Assembly (NCBI GenBank): GCA_009760855.2
Contig: WPIO01000116.1
Span: 282,001-346,000, forward strand
From: Cristatella mucedo
Taxonomy: Eukaryota; Bryozoa; Phylactolaemata; Cristatellidae
DNA length: 64,000 nt
Direction of reading: 5' to 3'
Each line of letters starts with the position of its first letter. Positions within the stretch are counted from its first letter, which is position 1. The translations under genes were made by a program, and so were the position numbers. The notes under the pieces were generated by a model, which saw only the letters and a list, made by a program, of their open reading frames with translations, did not search any database and had not been told where the DNA came from. Shown one piece after another: positions 1 to 12,712 of this stretch.

Positions 1-1180
1 AAAAACTATTTGCATCAGATTCAATGGCTTATCTTGAATATAGGACCTCTGTGATTATCGCTAACGACTCGTCTATAATTATAAATCGTACTTTCCCGGT
101 CGTTCCAATCCGTGTCGGGTGGGGGTCTGGTCTCGCCCAAAAGACTAGTAGCCACTAAAGTCCCACAAGGGTTCTTCACCACTGGTCAGTTGCTGATCCC
201 CATTTATTCTGAACCTCTCGAAAACGTGATTGAACCTTTTGAATATTCGCTATTACTTTCATGCTGACGATACCCATCAGTACCTTTCCCTTAAACCGCC
301 ACAATCTGCTGCAGCGACTGATAAACTGAATGCTTGCCCTGGAAACGTTCAATTCGGTTGTCAGAAAAGTTTTTTAGACTCAAGCCGGGGCTCCTACTAA
401 AAGGACACGTTAAGCGTATTGCTCGCAAAGAAGGCTTTGCTCTTCTAAAAATGTAGCGATGCCTTTGTGAGACTGTCACCATGTGCTCAGAATGTAGGTG
501 TCGTCTTGGCAGCTACGAAAATCTTGAAAGTTTCATTAGCAAAACTGCTTTCACACCTAGCAATCACGTGTTGTTTATCAAGCATGATATTACTCACGAT
601 TCAATCGCTTTTCACTTTGCAGCAAATGTAAAGCGCCTAGGAAGAGATTGAATTCTCTGAGGGCGCTTTATCAGGTGCATTATTGTTATTATTATTACGC
701 CGAGTCCCTTTCTAACACTAGGATCTGTCTACCAAGGTGAAGTACAAAACAAAATCTACGTCTCTCGTTCTGCCTCGGCTTAATTAGTGCTATTCAATTT
801 TGTCCGGGCTACTAAAAAATCCACGAAGCAACTTCAGCTTGTTAATACTATGGCTGTAAGTCCAGTTAAAAAAATCCCAGTGGTTGACTACGTGTCTCTT
901 TTTCTGATGGAGCTTTATTGGCATCTGTTTGATGAACCGATACAGAGCAAAGTTCGAACGCCGACTCAAAAGGCCCACTACTGCTTGGCCTCTTCGTGCC
1001 AGCTAAACTGCAGCACGAATTCCAGCCTCATCGTGCCCTCAGTTCCTCTATTGGCGATACATTAGCTGTTCTGTTCCTACGCTTAACGACTACTAGCACT
1101 ACAAGATTTGGCGCTGCACGTCATTGACTCCGGAATTCACTATTCGACGAAGTCAATACTGCTAACCAATGACATAAGCG
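1..1180 (+). mobile_element. LINE family B copy, degenerate, 5' part outside window
   Basis: This is a decayed non-LTR retrotransposon on the plus strand. Around 255-290 the translation keeps a reverse-transcriptase active-site remnant (HADDTH, from the YADD box). At 940-1040 it keeps the C-terminal block with PIQSKVRTPTQKAHY, which matches the better preserved copy at 27220-28815 (RIQSKVLTLTQKAHH). Frames are broken in many places, so no protein is made. A LINE family A tail is nested at 571-698. The left end runs off the window. Confidence 0.75.
571..698 (+). mobile_element. LINE family A 3' tail nested in LINE-B
   Basis: About 128 bp of LINE-A 3' end: the TTGTTTATCAAGCATGATATT segment, then the hairpin (AAAGCGCC ... 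GGCGCTTT), then a short ATT tract. The surrounding LINE-B sequence resumes after it: the flanks at about 560 and 700 correspond to neighbouring sequence in the LINE-B copy near 4810-4850. It is therefore a severely 5'-truncated insertion. Confidence 0.75.
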
Positions 1181-2274
1181 CTGCAACCGTAATACAACCG
1201 ATTGCAGATGGTTGATAATGAGCTAAATTGTGTAGGTACGCTAAAACGATCACTTAGTTTAATTTAATTATATTCAATCAAAATAAGAGCTCCATGCAAC
1301 CAATTTTCCGCTGGAATTGCGATGGATTTAAGTGTATGTCGAATCGCACATCGAACCAAGTCGCATGAGAACGCATGTTGGCGCAACAGCGAACAAGATT
1401 TTGAGAGCGATTTATAGCTAAAGTGTGCTACTAGATATTGCACAATTTAAGCTTCCAGCTGCCGACTTTCAGGTTATTTCGATTTTCGCTAAAATACACC
1501 GCTTTGTGCTAATTCGTTGCAGCCGGCAGCAACGATTGCTGGCTCGCTGGCAGGCTTTGCTTGTTAGTTTGTTTTAAATAAGTTTGCTTGTCCGTCCCTG
1601 AAAAAATACTAATAGCGAGTCTTACGCGATGTTTTTATAGTCATACGAATAGAGCAATTAGGAGTGTAAAAAAATAGGTTTAGGACAGGGAGGATCTTTT
1701 AATAATTCGAATGTGTAGCTACAATACGCACTCTCTTATTGAAGGTGGACGCTGAAATGTTCGAAATATGAAAGTGTTAATATTGTAAAGGTTTTTTAGA
1801 AGGCTGGCCACGGCACTTCACCAGATAGAACTTTCTGCACCATACCCGAAGTTACGTCTGCTGTTTCCGGCGTTTCGCAGCCCCTACAAGGCGTACCACA
1901 GTTTACATTTCGAAAGCTGGCCAATTTGTGCAGAGTGCAATTGCATGTTAAATGACTGCAGTAGACTGTAAATTTGCAGCCGATATATTAGTTGAATGAA
2001 TACCAATAAAGATGTGGCATAGGTGAAGCTGGAAGGAAAATGTGTTGTCGCCTGAATGCAAGGTGCGGAGAGACTGAGATAGAGCAGAAGTTAAACAAGT
2101 TCTTGAAGCTCCAGTCGATCGCCTGTCGCGAACGCAACCGTGAAACGTCTCGGGGAAACTTGTAATGAAGCAGATAGGACACGAATCTATCGAGATTTCT
2201 CGCACGTATTAGTTTAGTTATATTGATAGTACTTAATACTTAATAAAATAATATATAATTAATACTTTTAATAC

Positions 2275-2307
<33 letters not shown>

Positions 2308-2644
2308 ACTTAATAATTTTAAATATACACACGAGAAACCAACTGCTCAATGAGATATTCCCGTGACCTAGCCGAGCGTGATTCTACGTCTACATGCGCC
2401 CATTCTCATTGCTCATTGCGTCTCCGCGACATTTACAGATTGCCGTCATTGACTTCGTTAGATCTACGGCAGATGGTGGTGCACTCGACACCACCTTTCT
2501 CTTCTATATCGCGCTAGCGATTTGCCCGTCGCTTCACCGAGCTGCCGTCGCTGGCCAAAGAAGAGCTGCCGGCGGAGTACGAAAGACGAAGCCGGAAGTC
2601 TGCATGAGGAAGTCGTTCGCATCGCGGTCGCTCATGCGTGCGAA
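1181..2644. other. Intergenic, no gene recognised
   Basis: No conserved coding segment was recognised on either strand. The stretch at 2215-2330 is very AT-rich (runs of TAATA and TTTTATT). An in-frame stop at 2459-2461 lies upstream of the GPCR start, with no ATG between it and 2645. Confidence 0.5.
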
Positions 2645-3685
2645 ATGTCCGAGCTGGCCAACTCATCCACCGACTGGCACACCCCCCCAGCGTCTGCAGA
2701 GCTCAGCACCGGCTTCCGGCAGTTCCTAGCGACATTCGCCGGCCTAGCGGTGATTGGCGGTTTGATGCCCAGCGTGTCGGCGCTGCTGGCAGTGGCTGCC
2801 TCCAAAGAGCTCCGAAAGTCGGCCTTCTGCACACTGCTTGCCAGCCTGGCCGCTGTTAATGGCCTGCTGTGCGTCACGTGGCTCTACGCGGCCGCAAACT
2901 TCGTGCTGGGCAGAGGCGACGAAAGTGTCGACTGTATTGCCAGTGCGGGAGCGATGATCTACCTGCTGTACCTATACCTCTGGATCTTGGTCATCGTGGC
3001 GCTCAACCGCTACGCGGTCATAGTGACGAGCGGCTGGCCTCCTCTTCGCGTCTTCGCGTCTCTGCGAGGCGTTCGGGCGTCGCTCGCCGCCGTTTGCATT
3101 GGATGCCTGGTCGTTCTAGTGCCGCCCGCGGCGCGGCTTGGTCGCTTGGGCTACGACTTTCGCGGCCAAATTTGCTTCATGCCGAGTGATGATTGGGGCA
3201 ACCGGACGTACCTATACAGCCTCGTTGCGATCGCGTACATCGCGGTTGCAGTTATGGCCAAGAGCTACTATCATGTCATAGCGGAAGTGAGAAGAAGCAT
3301 CGCCAGCTTGCGGTCGCTGTCGCAAGCTGGCGCAGGCGGCGGCGGCGTCGTTCTACCGAGGCGTGTCAAGCGCCTCAGGAAGTTGCTCAGATCGGCTGTG
3401 CACTGTGCCGTCATTCCGACAACGCAGTTACTCTTGATGACCCCTGCTGCGGTCAACCTAATCATCTGCATGCATAGCCATCGAGAAAACGAGGCAGCCT
3501 CTCCCAACTACTGGACGCCGTTTCTGTATTTGCTGCTGTTCTTGGCAGCTGCAGCGAACGGATCGCTGCTGCTCACAGCTGGCGAGGATCTGAGGGCGGC
3601 CGCGCTGAGCGGCTGCCGGCTGTGCCCAGACCGACGGTTGAGCAAAGTAGTACCCGAGGTGATTCAGACGAGCATTCGTAGATAA
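2645..3685 (+). CDS. Rhodopsin-type seven-transmembrane receptor (orphan GPCR)
   Basis: Intronless, 346 residues. Seven hydrophobic segments lie at about 27-51, 59-84, 100-126, 143-163, 189-207, 251-276 and 290-312. TM3 ends in NRY (121-123), standing in for the DRY box. Cys97 at the top of TM3 and Cys177 in the second extracellular loop can form the usual disulfide. N-glycosylation sequons are NSS at 6-8 and NRT at 186-188. The third intracellular loop (about 212-250) is Arg/Lys-rich with a Gly run, and the tail is short. I chose ATG 2645 because the frame is closed by a stop at 2459 and this is the first in-frame ATG; an upstream spliced exon cannot be excluded. TM6 lacks CWxP and TM7 has NGSLL where NPxxY is expected, so it is a divergent family A receptor, probably for a peptide or an unknown ligand at the plasma membrane. 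Confidence 0.85.
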   Translation: MSELANSSTDWHTPPASAELSTGFRQFLATFAGLAVIGGLMPSVSALLAVAASKELRKSAFCTLLASLAAVNGLLCVTWLYAAANFVLGRGDESVDCIASAGAMIYLLYLYLWILVIVALNRYAVIVTSGWPPLRVFASLRGVRASLAAVCIGCLVVLVPPAARLGRLGYDFRGQICFMPSDDWGNRTYLYSLVAIAYIAVAVMAKSYYHVIAEVRRSIASLRSLSQAGAGGGGVVLPRRVKRLRKLLRSAVHCAVIPTTQLLLMTPAAVNLIICMHSHRENEAASPNYWTPFLYLLLFLAAAANGSLLLTAGEDLRAAALSGCRLCPDRRLSKVVPEVIQTSIRR

Positions 3686-3964
3686 AGCCCTCTCCAAACA
3701 GCTTAGTAAGTCCGGGCTAGCATAAATGGCAGGCTTTGAAATGTACACCGACTTCTGCGTCGGCCCAGTTTTTCGATCGTCTCTAAGACAGCTGTCAAAA
3801 AGTGACTTCAGGGGCTGTAAATGCCTCGATCAAACACTTAAAATATTCGTGTCAATCGAACCATCGGCGACTAGCCTTGCGCAAGCCACAGCGCTCGCTG
3901 GTAAAGCTTTATAGATTACTGCAGATTCAGTCCCTAGCCTTTGTGTGTCGGTTCTCATGAATGA

Positions 3965-5420
3965 CGATTATCAGTGATAATCAGGCTGGCTTTGCTCAAT
4001 CCGCATTTCGAACAACAGTGGCTGTCTTAAAGGCTGCAACAATGACGGAAATGTCACTGGCCCTAGCGCTGCTAGATCTATCAGCTGCTTTTGACAGCAT
4101 CGATCATGATGCCGTACTTTAACGAATGAGAGCAACGATCGGTCTGTCAGACGAGACACCGACGCGATTTGAATCGTACTCGTCTGATCGTGTTCAATCC
4201 GTGTCGTGTGGGGGTCAGGTCTACTAAGCCAGTCCAGCTACGCGTTCTGTTCCTTAAGGGTTTGACCTCGGTCCGACGCTGCTCTTCATTTACACTCAAC
4301 CTCTGGGAAAAGTGATTAAGGCCTATGGAATAGGATATCGCTTTCATTCTGATGGTAATCATTGGTGAGCCGCGATGGCACACCAGGTAAGGCGGTTGCT
4401 TTCACGACCTCGGTCCCGAGGTCGTGGGTTCGATTCCTGCGGTGGGCGATCCTTTATCGCCACTGCAAGAGGTGGCGATAGCCGTCAAGGCTCTTCTGTC
4501 GCTATGCAAAAAGAGGCTGCTTAAACAGCCAGGATCTGTAGTTGTCATTCAAATCGTCGGAATCTGCCACAGCGAAGGGTAAAATGAATGCCGACATTCG
4601 ATCCTGAATATCGGCAAACTTCTTGAAACTACACGACAATAAAACTGAACTGCTACTCATAGGACACGCTAAATGTTTTTCTGGACTAGAAGGCTTTGCT
4701 CTTCTCATAACGGATGCCGTTGTGCGAGCCTCACCATGCAGTCGGAATTTAGGTGTCGTCTTTAACAAGTGCTTACATTTTAAAAGCTGTATTCAGTAGA
4801 CTGCTTCCACAGCTAGCCACCACGTCCGATTCCTGCTAAGATTAGAACCTGTCTTCCACGGCTACTTGCAAACATGTAAATAGCTCCTTAATTATGTCTT
4901 GGCTTGATTATTGTAATTTCCTATTGGTCGGGCTGCACAAAAAAGAAACTAGGTCACTGCACATGGCTGTGAATATGGCTGTAAGGCTAGTTTGCATATC
5001 CCTGAGGTTTGACCATGTTTCTCTTTTGCTAAAAGAGCTAGGATGACTGCTAGTGGATCAGCGGATACAGAACACAGTTTTTACGCTGATCCACATGGCC
5101 CGCCCGCCATGGCTTGTCTCCTCCATACATAGCTGAACTGCTGCACCTGTTTCAGCCTCCTCGTGCCCTCAGGTCGTGCACGGAAATTAAATCAGCTGTC
5201 CCATTCCTCCGCTTAAAGGCCGTTGGCGACAGAAGCTTTTTTCTGTCGGTCCTAGACTGTTAAGTCTCCGTTAAGCAGTTTCCCCGGTAGCTTGATGTAC
5301 CAAGGGTACCCCAGTAGTACTGTTCAATCTCCCTGCCATTTTTGGAGCATTCGATGTTATTATAAAGAGGTCTTACCAAACTGCCCTCGCCTGTGGCAGT
5401 GACTTGGCAGTGAAGTTTCA
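3965..5420 (+). mobile_element. LINE family B copy, degenerate, split by SINE-A
   Basis: Plus-strand reverse-transcriptase remnant. Near 4060-4120 the translation reads LLDLSAAFDSIDHDAV, the conserved RT block with the first catalytic Asp. Downstream segments at 4540-5290 match the family B copies at 300-1130, 21180-22430 and 28100-28800. Stops and frameshifts are frequent. A SINE-A copy interrupts it at about 4362-4536. Confidence 0.75.
4362..4536 (+). mobile_element. SINE-A (tRNA-derived) inserted in LINE-B
   Basis: A good example of the family. The tRNA-like head has an A-box-like TGGCACACCAGG and a perfect B box GGTTCGATTCC, so it carries an internal pol III promoter. Between them is a palindrome (CACGACCTCGG, 2-base loop, CCGAGGTCGTG). 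The body contains a second hairpin (TATCGCCAC ... GTGGCGATA) and ends CTTCTGTCGCTATGCAAAAA then GAGGCTG. LINE-B sequence flanks both sides. Confidence 0.85.
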
Positions 5421-7589
5421 GTGTAGCTCGGGCGTGTCGTGTTAGTGCGTGAAATTGCCCTATTCCCTAGTCCCAGTTACAGCTGCATATCTAGAAAATC
5501 GCCAATAACGTTAGACTGTTTCATTCAATAGGCACTCTTATCAGGGAACTCACTTCTGACTGACAATACGCTATCTTCAGACGGAACAACGTTTAGAAAA
5601 ACAAAGCCAACCTCCTCCGTCTAGCATGTGCTCAGTTCGTGTAGCTGTTATTTTTTCGCTTCTCCATAGGCTGACTCTGACTACGTATGATATACTGCTG
5701 ACATACACTGCTGACATACTATCACCAGCATTTCACATACTAGCACTAGATTCCTTTCTAGCATTTTTAAAGTGCACAGACAGGAACTTATTTATCTAAT
5801 ATGTTTATTTATATTATCTATTTATCTAATATATTTATTTATCTTATATTTATCGAATGCCGTTACAGATAGACCTTGCCCTAGTTGTTATTCACTTGCA
5901 AATTATCGTAACCTACCCTCACTGTCGCGAGGAAACCACCAGTTTCAATGGAGACTGTTGCACAAAGCTGAGAGAAGAATAACTATTGCAACAGCCATAG
6001 TTACTAGGATAGTCGTATTGAGTGTATGATATTTCTCTGTCTCCTGCGTCTCCGTCTTTAGAAAATGCAAGCGAAGGAATCTCATAAGTAAATAGGGTAT
6101 TTATTTATCTGCATTAACATTTCTATATTATCATATATTTCTATTATATCGTATTTTGATATCATATTTCGATATTTCTATTATATCATATTTCTGTCAG
6201 AATATGAGCGTACGAGCCGCAGTCCTGTAAGCATACGCTTTTGCCCAGACCCGTTGGAGCACGCTACAGTGCCCGCCATTCTGTTGATATATAAATTCTA
6301 TTGATATATCCACATCACTGTCAGCTGCCATTATTAGTTCAAGGGTCGTTAGCGGCCATTATTTTTCTGGTGAATACTTAATATCGCTTTGCTATTGCCA
6401 TTCGAAAGCCTAACCGGCCTGCGCTAGCACTCCAGGGCACTTCAGGGGAACGGGCACCAGCCACAGGCACAGCCGGGCAAAGTAGAGGGGCAGAGAGTAT
6501 GGCTCTAGTTTCCAGTATGTGTGGCAATATTTCAAGCCATCATGAATTTCAATCTTGGTGGAGCAACGGAGAGAATTATTCTAAATTAACTACCAGTAAG
6601 CCCTCAGCAATTATCCCTAGACAACGCTTACAAAGTGCTTATAGAACGCACGCTGGATTTGTTATAAGCCCGCCAAAATGCGTGACATGATTCAGGATTC
6701 GCAATTCTGGTTGAGGCTCGTGATTAGTTCGTCGCTACCGACGCGTGGCTAAAATTCACTCACAGCCCGATGACGTCTCCTAAATGTATCTATTTCATTC
6801 ATTATTTGGCGTACTAAAAATGGTTTCGAGCAGCTACTGTACCTCGCTGAGTTTAAGCCACGTGGAGCCCTAAAAAAGCAGCCGTTTGAATGTATAGCAC
6901 TTAGTTCCTCCAACCGTCCCGCCATATGTGGACATCTTCCACTTCAGATGCCAAAACTTACTTTATTTAAGTTTTCTTGATGTCATATTGATCTGGTATT
7001 TCAAAACTGTTTCTCGCCTTATATTAGGCGAGTTCGGCATTCATTCCAATAACCTTGCACTGACGCTCTATTAGCCAAATGTCGCTCGCTAGCTGTTTAA
7101 TTTTCTCTAACAGTTCATCAGTATCATTGGCTTACATAGCACCGACTCTCAATTAGATATTCTTTCCGAACTCTGTGACGTCATCTCATCCCAATTACAA
7201 ATTCTAAAAATCTGAAAAGTGTGAATTCACGTCATTTGTTAGTATAGCTCGGCTTGGGTATTAAAAAGTATTGTCTTCGAATCCCGAAATCAGAGGTTCA
7301 TCGACACCAAAGTTGTGCTCGCAAAAGCTTCCCCACCGATTCTGGTTAATCTTCCACGTGATCTGTCTCTCCTAGGAGTGATGCGACAAAACTTCACCTA
7401 TCAAGGTTTTGAACAAGTTTACTTCTCTGAATAACCCAAATCTTAGCCCTTGCAACTCTTAGTCTTTGTTGCTTTGTGAAGTGACATAAGGAAATACACT
7501 GTCTATATAGCCTAAGGTTTACTGAAGATGTTTAATCTATCTCGGAAGACCACCGATAATTTCAGAAGATCGCAGTTTCCACATCAGAC
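5421..7589. other. Intergenic, AT-rich, no gene recognised
   Basis: Short TTTAT-type tracts at 5790-5850 and ATATTTC/ATATCAT repeats at 6105-6200 are visible. The short open frames (for example 6499-6690) have no recognisable domain. From about 7100 to 7500 the sequence could be older retroelement debris, but I could not align it convincingly with either LINE family. Confidence 0.4.
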
Positions 7590-8154
7590 CACTGCTCGCC
7601 GACCTGCACTGGCTCCCAGTCGAGCACCGGATCTACTTCAAGGTTTTGTCGCTTACTTTGAGGTTATTTCAATCTTTGGCTCCAGCCTGTCTCTCAGATC
7701 CACTCCCACAGCAGGCCAAGCATCTTACCGCCTGCTTTTCGTAATCCAACAGTTAATAAATACCTCGTACAAACCTCAAATCCTTTGGAGACCGTGCATT
7801 TAGTTCGTATGCTCCCAAAGCCTGGAACTCACTCCCGACTTGCGTCCGAACATCCCCTGACTTGACCACATTTAAAAAGAACTTAAGAACACATATTTTT
7901 AGGACAGCATTTAGTGGGTCCCTGTGATTCGTCTTTGATGTGCTTATGCGTGCTGACACTGTGCATGCTGCCACTAACCAAACTTTCCCGCTGACCTTGT
8001 GCATATCACCCCTAACCATGTTACTCATGTTGTTTATCAAAAATGATATTACTCACCATTCAATTGGGTTTCTCTTTAGGGCAAATTTGAAGTGCCTGGA
8101 AAGAGATTTAGTTCTCTGAGGGCGCTTTATCAAGTGCAGTATTATTATTATTAT
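7590..8154 (+). mobile_element. LINE family A, 3' end, degenerate
   Basis: The sequence matches the C-terminal end of the LINE-A ORF (for example WRPCI/FSSYAPKAWNSLP and TTFKKNLRTH equivalents, in broken frames). It then has the non-coding tail, the hairpin near 8085-8135 and an (ATT)n end. It aligns along its length with the copies at 59500-60085 (same strand) and 49195-50337 (opposite strand). Confidence 0.85.
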
Positions 8155-8162
8155 TAGGTATC

Positions 8163-8854
<692 letters not shown>

Positions 8855-9084
8855 TAGGTATCGACTATCGGCGACATCGCACTTTGTTCTACGCAGGTCC
8901 TGTTTTTGTAGAATATCCGAGGACAGCTCATAAATAGTCACAGCGAAGATAGCAGCGGAATACCCAAAGGTATGACGGAGAAATCAGGTAAAGGTCCACA
9001 CCACGCAAGAAGTCGCTCGAGGCCGCTCTCTAGCGCGGGGAGGAATGTCTTAAAATATGCTGCGACGTATAATGCGAAAATAAG

Positions 9085-10885
9085 AATGAATATAAATTAC
9101 CGAGTCACGAGGCATCGGGCTGAAGAAAAGATGCTTACTAAACTCGCTTGACAAGCGGACGCACCCCTGGCATTGCATCTTCGGCTTGAGTGCTGCAGCG
9201 GACAATCATCAAATACTCTAACCCTTCGATTAAATTTATTTTAGGCATGCAAAAATGCCCAGAAATAGATTGGGCTCCCTAAGGGCCCTTTACGAGCATA
9301 TTTATATGATTATTCAAACGCCCCGGCGAGCAGTTTATAGGCTCTCTCGTCACGGTAGCAATAAAGCTGCTGAATCAACTTACCCCTGAATGTTTTTGAT
9401 GTGGTACAGCACAGCGGCTTTGATTCTTCAGGCTGCTTGATTTTCACACACGCGTGTCTGTTAAGGCCACATTAACTTCCAATTTGTTGACGGGTAGCGG
9501 CAAATGCCAAGATTGAGTTGCCGTCTCTACCAAGCCATTTCTCAATAGGTCTTATTTTTTACTTGTGGCTGCTTCGTCACGTGTCACTTAATGTGAACTA
9601 CTTTCCAGGTGTTTCCGGAATGTGCCTCGGCTGCAAATTTTGCATTTTCACTGTTCCTTCAAATATCTTAGCAAATTGCGCTTGGCGGTTGTTTTTAATT
9701 TTATGTGCAACTCATTTTCGCCAAATGATATTAGAAATAAGCCTTCTGCAGCTCCACAACTGCTCAACAACTCTCTACAAACCACACAGAAGCAGTTCGG
9801 TTGTTAAGGAGAATTCTCCACTGCCAAACTCTCGCAATACGCAGGCAGCCACAATAGTATTCTGTTTGGGCCTCCTCAAGGAACATTTCAGAAAATTACC
9901 GTGCGCTCACAATTTCGCTTATCGGTTGCGTCTTCAAACATTGAAAGTTTTATTACGGCGAATCAAACATCCGGTAAAGCTCTGCTGAGGCAAACTGATT
10001 GTGGAAATATTTAATATTTAATATTTTATTCAGAAAGAGCCACAGTCAGCAGCTGAAAAAGCAATAGAAACTTGTGTTCGTTAGACTCAGTGCCTGTTCT
10101 TTCGGTTGCTCGCCTACTTCCGTTGCTCCTGCCATACGGACTGCTCGGAAGAGACTGTCGAAATGGCAGCTTTCTTCCAGAAGGCCAGCGGCTGCAGACG
10201 ACCGTGTCCGCGCGAGCGTCCTGATGCGGAGAGGGCGCGGTCTCCGCATCTGGAAAACTCACCGGACGCAGCCAGTCTGCACGCACGCGAGCAGGCCGCG
10301 CGCCGCTGCCGAGGGCGCCGCCGCTGGGGCGTACAGCGACGGCGCCCCGGCGCGACGCCGCGGACCCGCTTACAGCGACGCACTGGGAGCGTCAGACGGG
10401 CCCCGCCGTCTTCCGCGCTCCTCGGCCTCCAAGACGCTGAAGCGAGGCCGCTCGTTCAGTGTCGTGCCGCGCGGCGGCGTCGCGCCAGACGCCTTAGCCG
10501 ATACCGGGGAGCCGCCGTCGCCGTGCTCACGTGTCGATGCTCGCTGATCTGTAACAGAGCGTGCATTCGTTGACAAATTAACCGCTCTTCCTCAGGTTCG
10601 ACGTGGGCTTATCGCAAGATATTACAGAAGCCAAATTGCTAATAAGAGCGCCCACTTACCACGGCGTTTACGCCATACATAGTAGCCCACTCCGAGTACT
10701 GCCATTGCCGTAGCTGCTGCTAACACGGACATTCTCACCATTTCACCCAAGCTTTCAGCTTCACGTGAGACGAATGCTTTGGCGTCGGTGTCTTTTATTT
10801 GTGGCTGTATCAAACGTCACGATCAGACGCGGCGAGTTTCCGATTGTTGGGAGTTTGAAGTGAAAGCGCGGTCGGAGGAAGCGAG
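9085..10885. repeat. Tandem duplication, unit 1
   Basis: Aligns in direct orientation with 11240-13225. Landmarks shared in order include CGAGTC(A/G)CGAGGCA, CTTGAGTG(C/T)TGCAGC, a LINE-A-type hairpin tail at about 9240-9320, CACATTAACTTCCA, and then the membrane-protein gene. The outer part is only moderately similar. The last 730 bp or so (10150-10880) is almost identical between the units. Confidence 0.85.
10370..10741 (-). CDS. Small single-pass membrane protein, copy 1 (two exons)
   Basis: Exons 10741-10660 and 10548-10370 give an 86-residue protein. The donor is a perfect GTAAGT, the acceptor is TCTGTTACAG, and the codon is split G/AT. The N-terminal 21 residues (MVRMSVLAAATAMAVLGVGY) form one membrane helix followed by a basic WRKRR stop-transfer, so the tail is probably cytosolic. 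The tail (28-86) is polar and disordered-looking, with a NERPRFSVLEAEERGRRRG stretch and a Ser-rich end. I chose ATG 10741 because the longer frame starts without ATG and is closed by TGA two codons earlier. I do not recognise the family. The two copies differ at about 6 residues and 7 silent sites, which hints at mild constraint. Confidence 0.6.
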
Positions 10886-11956
10886 TCAGTCGTCGTAGCA
10901 TTATTTCAGCTGTAAAGGAAGCACGGTCAAGCGCTTCGAAATAGATCCGTTTTCACTTATCGCGCTCTGGCATTACAGTGACTTCACACGAAGAGCAGAC
11001 TTTCTTAAGACTTAATGAATTCAAGAGTAGTTGATAAACAGCTTAAGTTAACTTGTAGAAGACGAGCTAATCAGTATCTTTTTGAAGTAAATACTTGTGA
11101 TTTACCCTCAGTCAGCCGCAGAGAATTAATCCGGTTCTTGAGGGCCAGCAGCTGGCCGCGTGACTGATGGTGTCGCGTAGCCTTCACTAGGAAAGGTTGG
11201 TAGTTTTAAACCATGCTACCACGTAGGAAACAGGGAAGACAATACATTTCCGAGTCGCGAGGCACATTGGGCTGCAGAAAAGGTGCTTACTCAACTCGGT
11301 TGAGGTGCAGGCGCACTGCTGGCATGCGTCATCGGCTTGAGTGTTGCAGCAGTGAATCAGCTAATGTCCTAACCATTAGATGGTACATTTTGTAAGCTTG
11401 CAAAAGGTGCCTAGAACGAGATCATGCTTTCCGTGGGCGCTATATGAGCGTATTTATATTGTTATTTTAATGCCCACTGCAAGCAGTCTAACTTATTAGA
11501 GGTCTTTAGTCGCAGGAGCAATGCAACTGCTGAATCAGCTTACCTCCGATCATTCTTCGTTTGGTTTGCACAATAGCGTTGTCCCTTAGTTGTGCTTGAA
11601 CTTCAGATTCGCATGTCTTTAAAGGTCACATTAACTTCCAGATTTGCTGTCTGCTAGTCATAGATGCCAAGATTAAGGTGCCTTGTCTAAGTCAACAGTT
11701 TATCAATTGGTCTTATTTCTCACTTGTGGCTGCGAGTCACTTTTCGTGACCTAATTTGCAGGCGTTGCCGTATTCAGCCTCTGCTGCTAATTTGGCATGT
11801 TCACCGTAGTCTGAAAACATCTCAGCAAAAGGGTGCTTGGCGGGTGCTTTTGATTTATTATTACAATCTATTTTGACCAAATAAGATCAGCAATAAATTT
11901 TTCGCAGCAAAAGAAACTGCTTTTCTCCATACAGATCTCCGCGGAAACTGCTAGAG

Positions 11957-12168
11957 TGACAATAATAATAATAATGCACTTGATAAAGCGCACTCCGAGA
12001 ACTCAATCTCTCTCTAGGCGCTTTACATCGGCTGAAAAAAGAAATACGATGAATGATGAGTAATATTATGCTTGATAGACAAACAAAATGAATAACTTGG
12101 TTAGGGGTGACATGCAAATGTGGTTAGTGGCAACATGCTCCGTGTCAGCACGCATAGATAAGCGACAT
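11957..12168 (-). mobile_element. LINE family A 3' tail
   Basis: Minus-strand LINE-A 3' end: (AAT)n, then GATAAAGCGCACTCCGAGAA and the rest of the hairpin, then the non-coding tail up to GTGTCAGCACGCATAGA. It is absent from the equivalent place in duplication unit 1. Confidence 0.8.
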
Positions 12169-12712
12169 TCTTAAGTGCGAACCAACCCACGTGCAGTAGC
12201 ACTCGCATTACCATTCCATTCTGGCCTCTACTGAGAGCCCTTTAGCAAATTAACATGCACTCGCGTTTGCGCTCGGTGTTTGCGTCTCCAGATAACGTGA
12301 GTTTCGTTACTGTGAAGCATACATCAGGTGGTACTCCGCGTAGACATGTCGCTCACTAAAATGTGGTTATTTCATAATTTATTAAGGAAAATTACCACAG
12401 TCAGCAGCTAACAAAGCAATTGAAACTGGATTTTATTTGCGCCAGTGTCCATTCTTTCGGTTGCACGCTTCTGCGATGCAGACTGCTTGCAAGAGACTGT
12501 CGAAATGGCAGCTTTCTTCCAGAAGGCCAGCGGCTGCAGACGACCGTGTCCGCGCGAGCGTCCTGATGCGGAGAGGGCGCGGTCTCCGCATCTAGACAAC
12601 CTCACCGGACGCAGCCAGTCTGCACGCACGCGAGCAGGCCGCGCGCCGCTGCCGAGGGCGCCGCCGCTGGGGCGTACAGCGACGGCGCCCCGGCGCGACG
12701 CCGCGGACCCGC

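Noticed and set aside
3458-3748. Minus-strand frame over the GPCR 3' end
   Set aside because: Shadow of the plus-strand GPCR coding sequence.
4400-4450. Possible tRNA genes (perfect B boxes here and at several other places)
   Set aside because: They are heads of the SINE-A family: each is followed by the same SINE body, and the anticodon arm is replaced by a palindrome.
10074-10573. Plus-strand frames of about 155 codons over the duplicated gene (also 12445-12783)
   Set aside because: They are antisense to the spliced minus-strand gene, which has canonical splice sites conserved in both copies.
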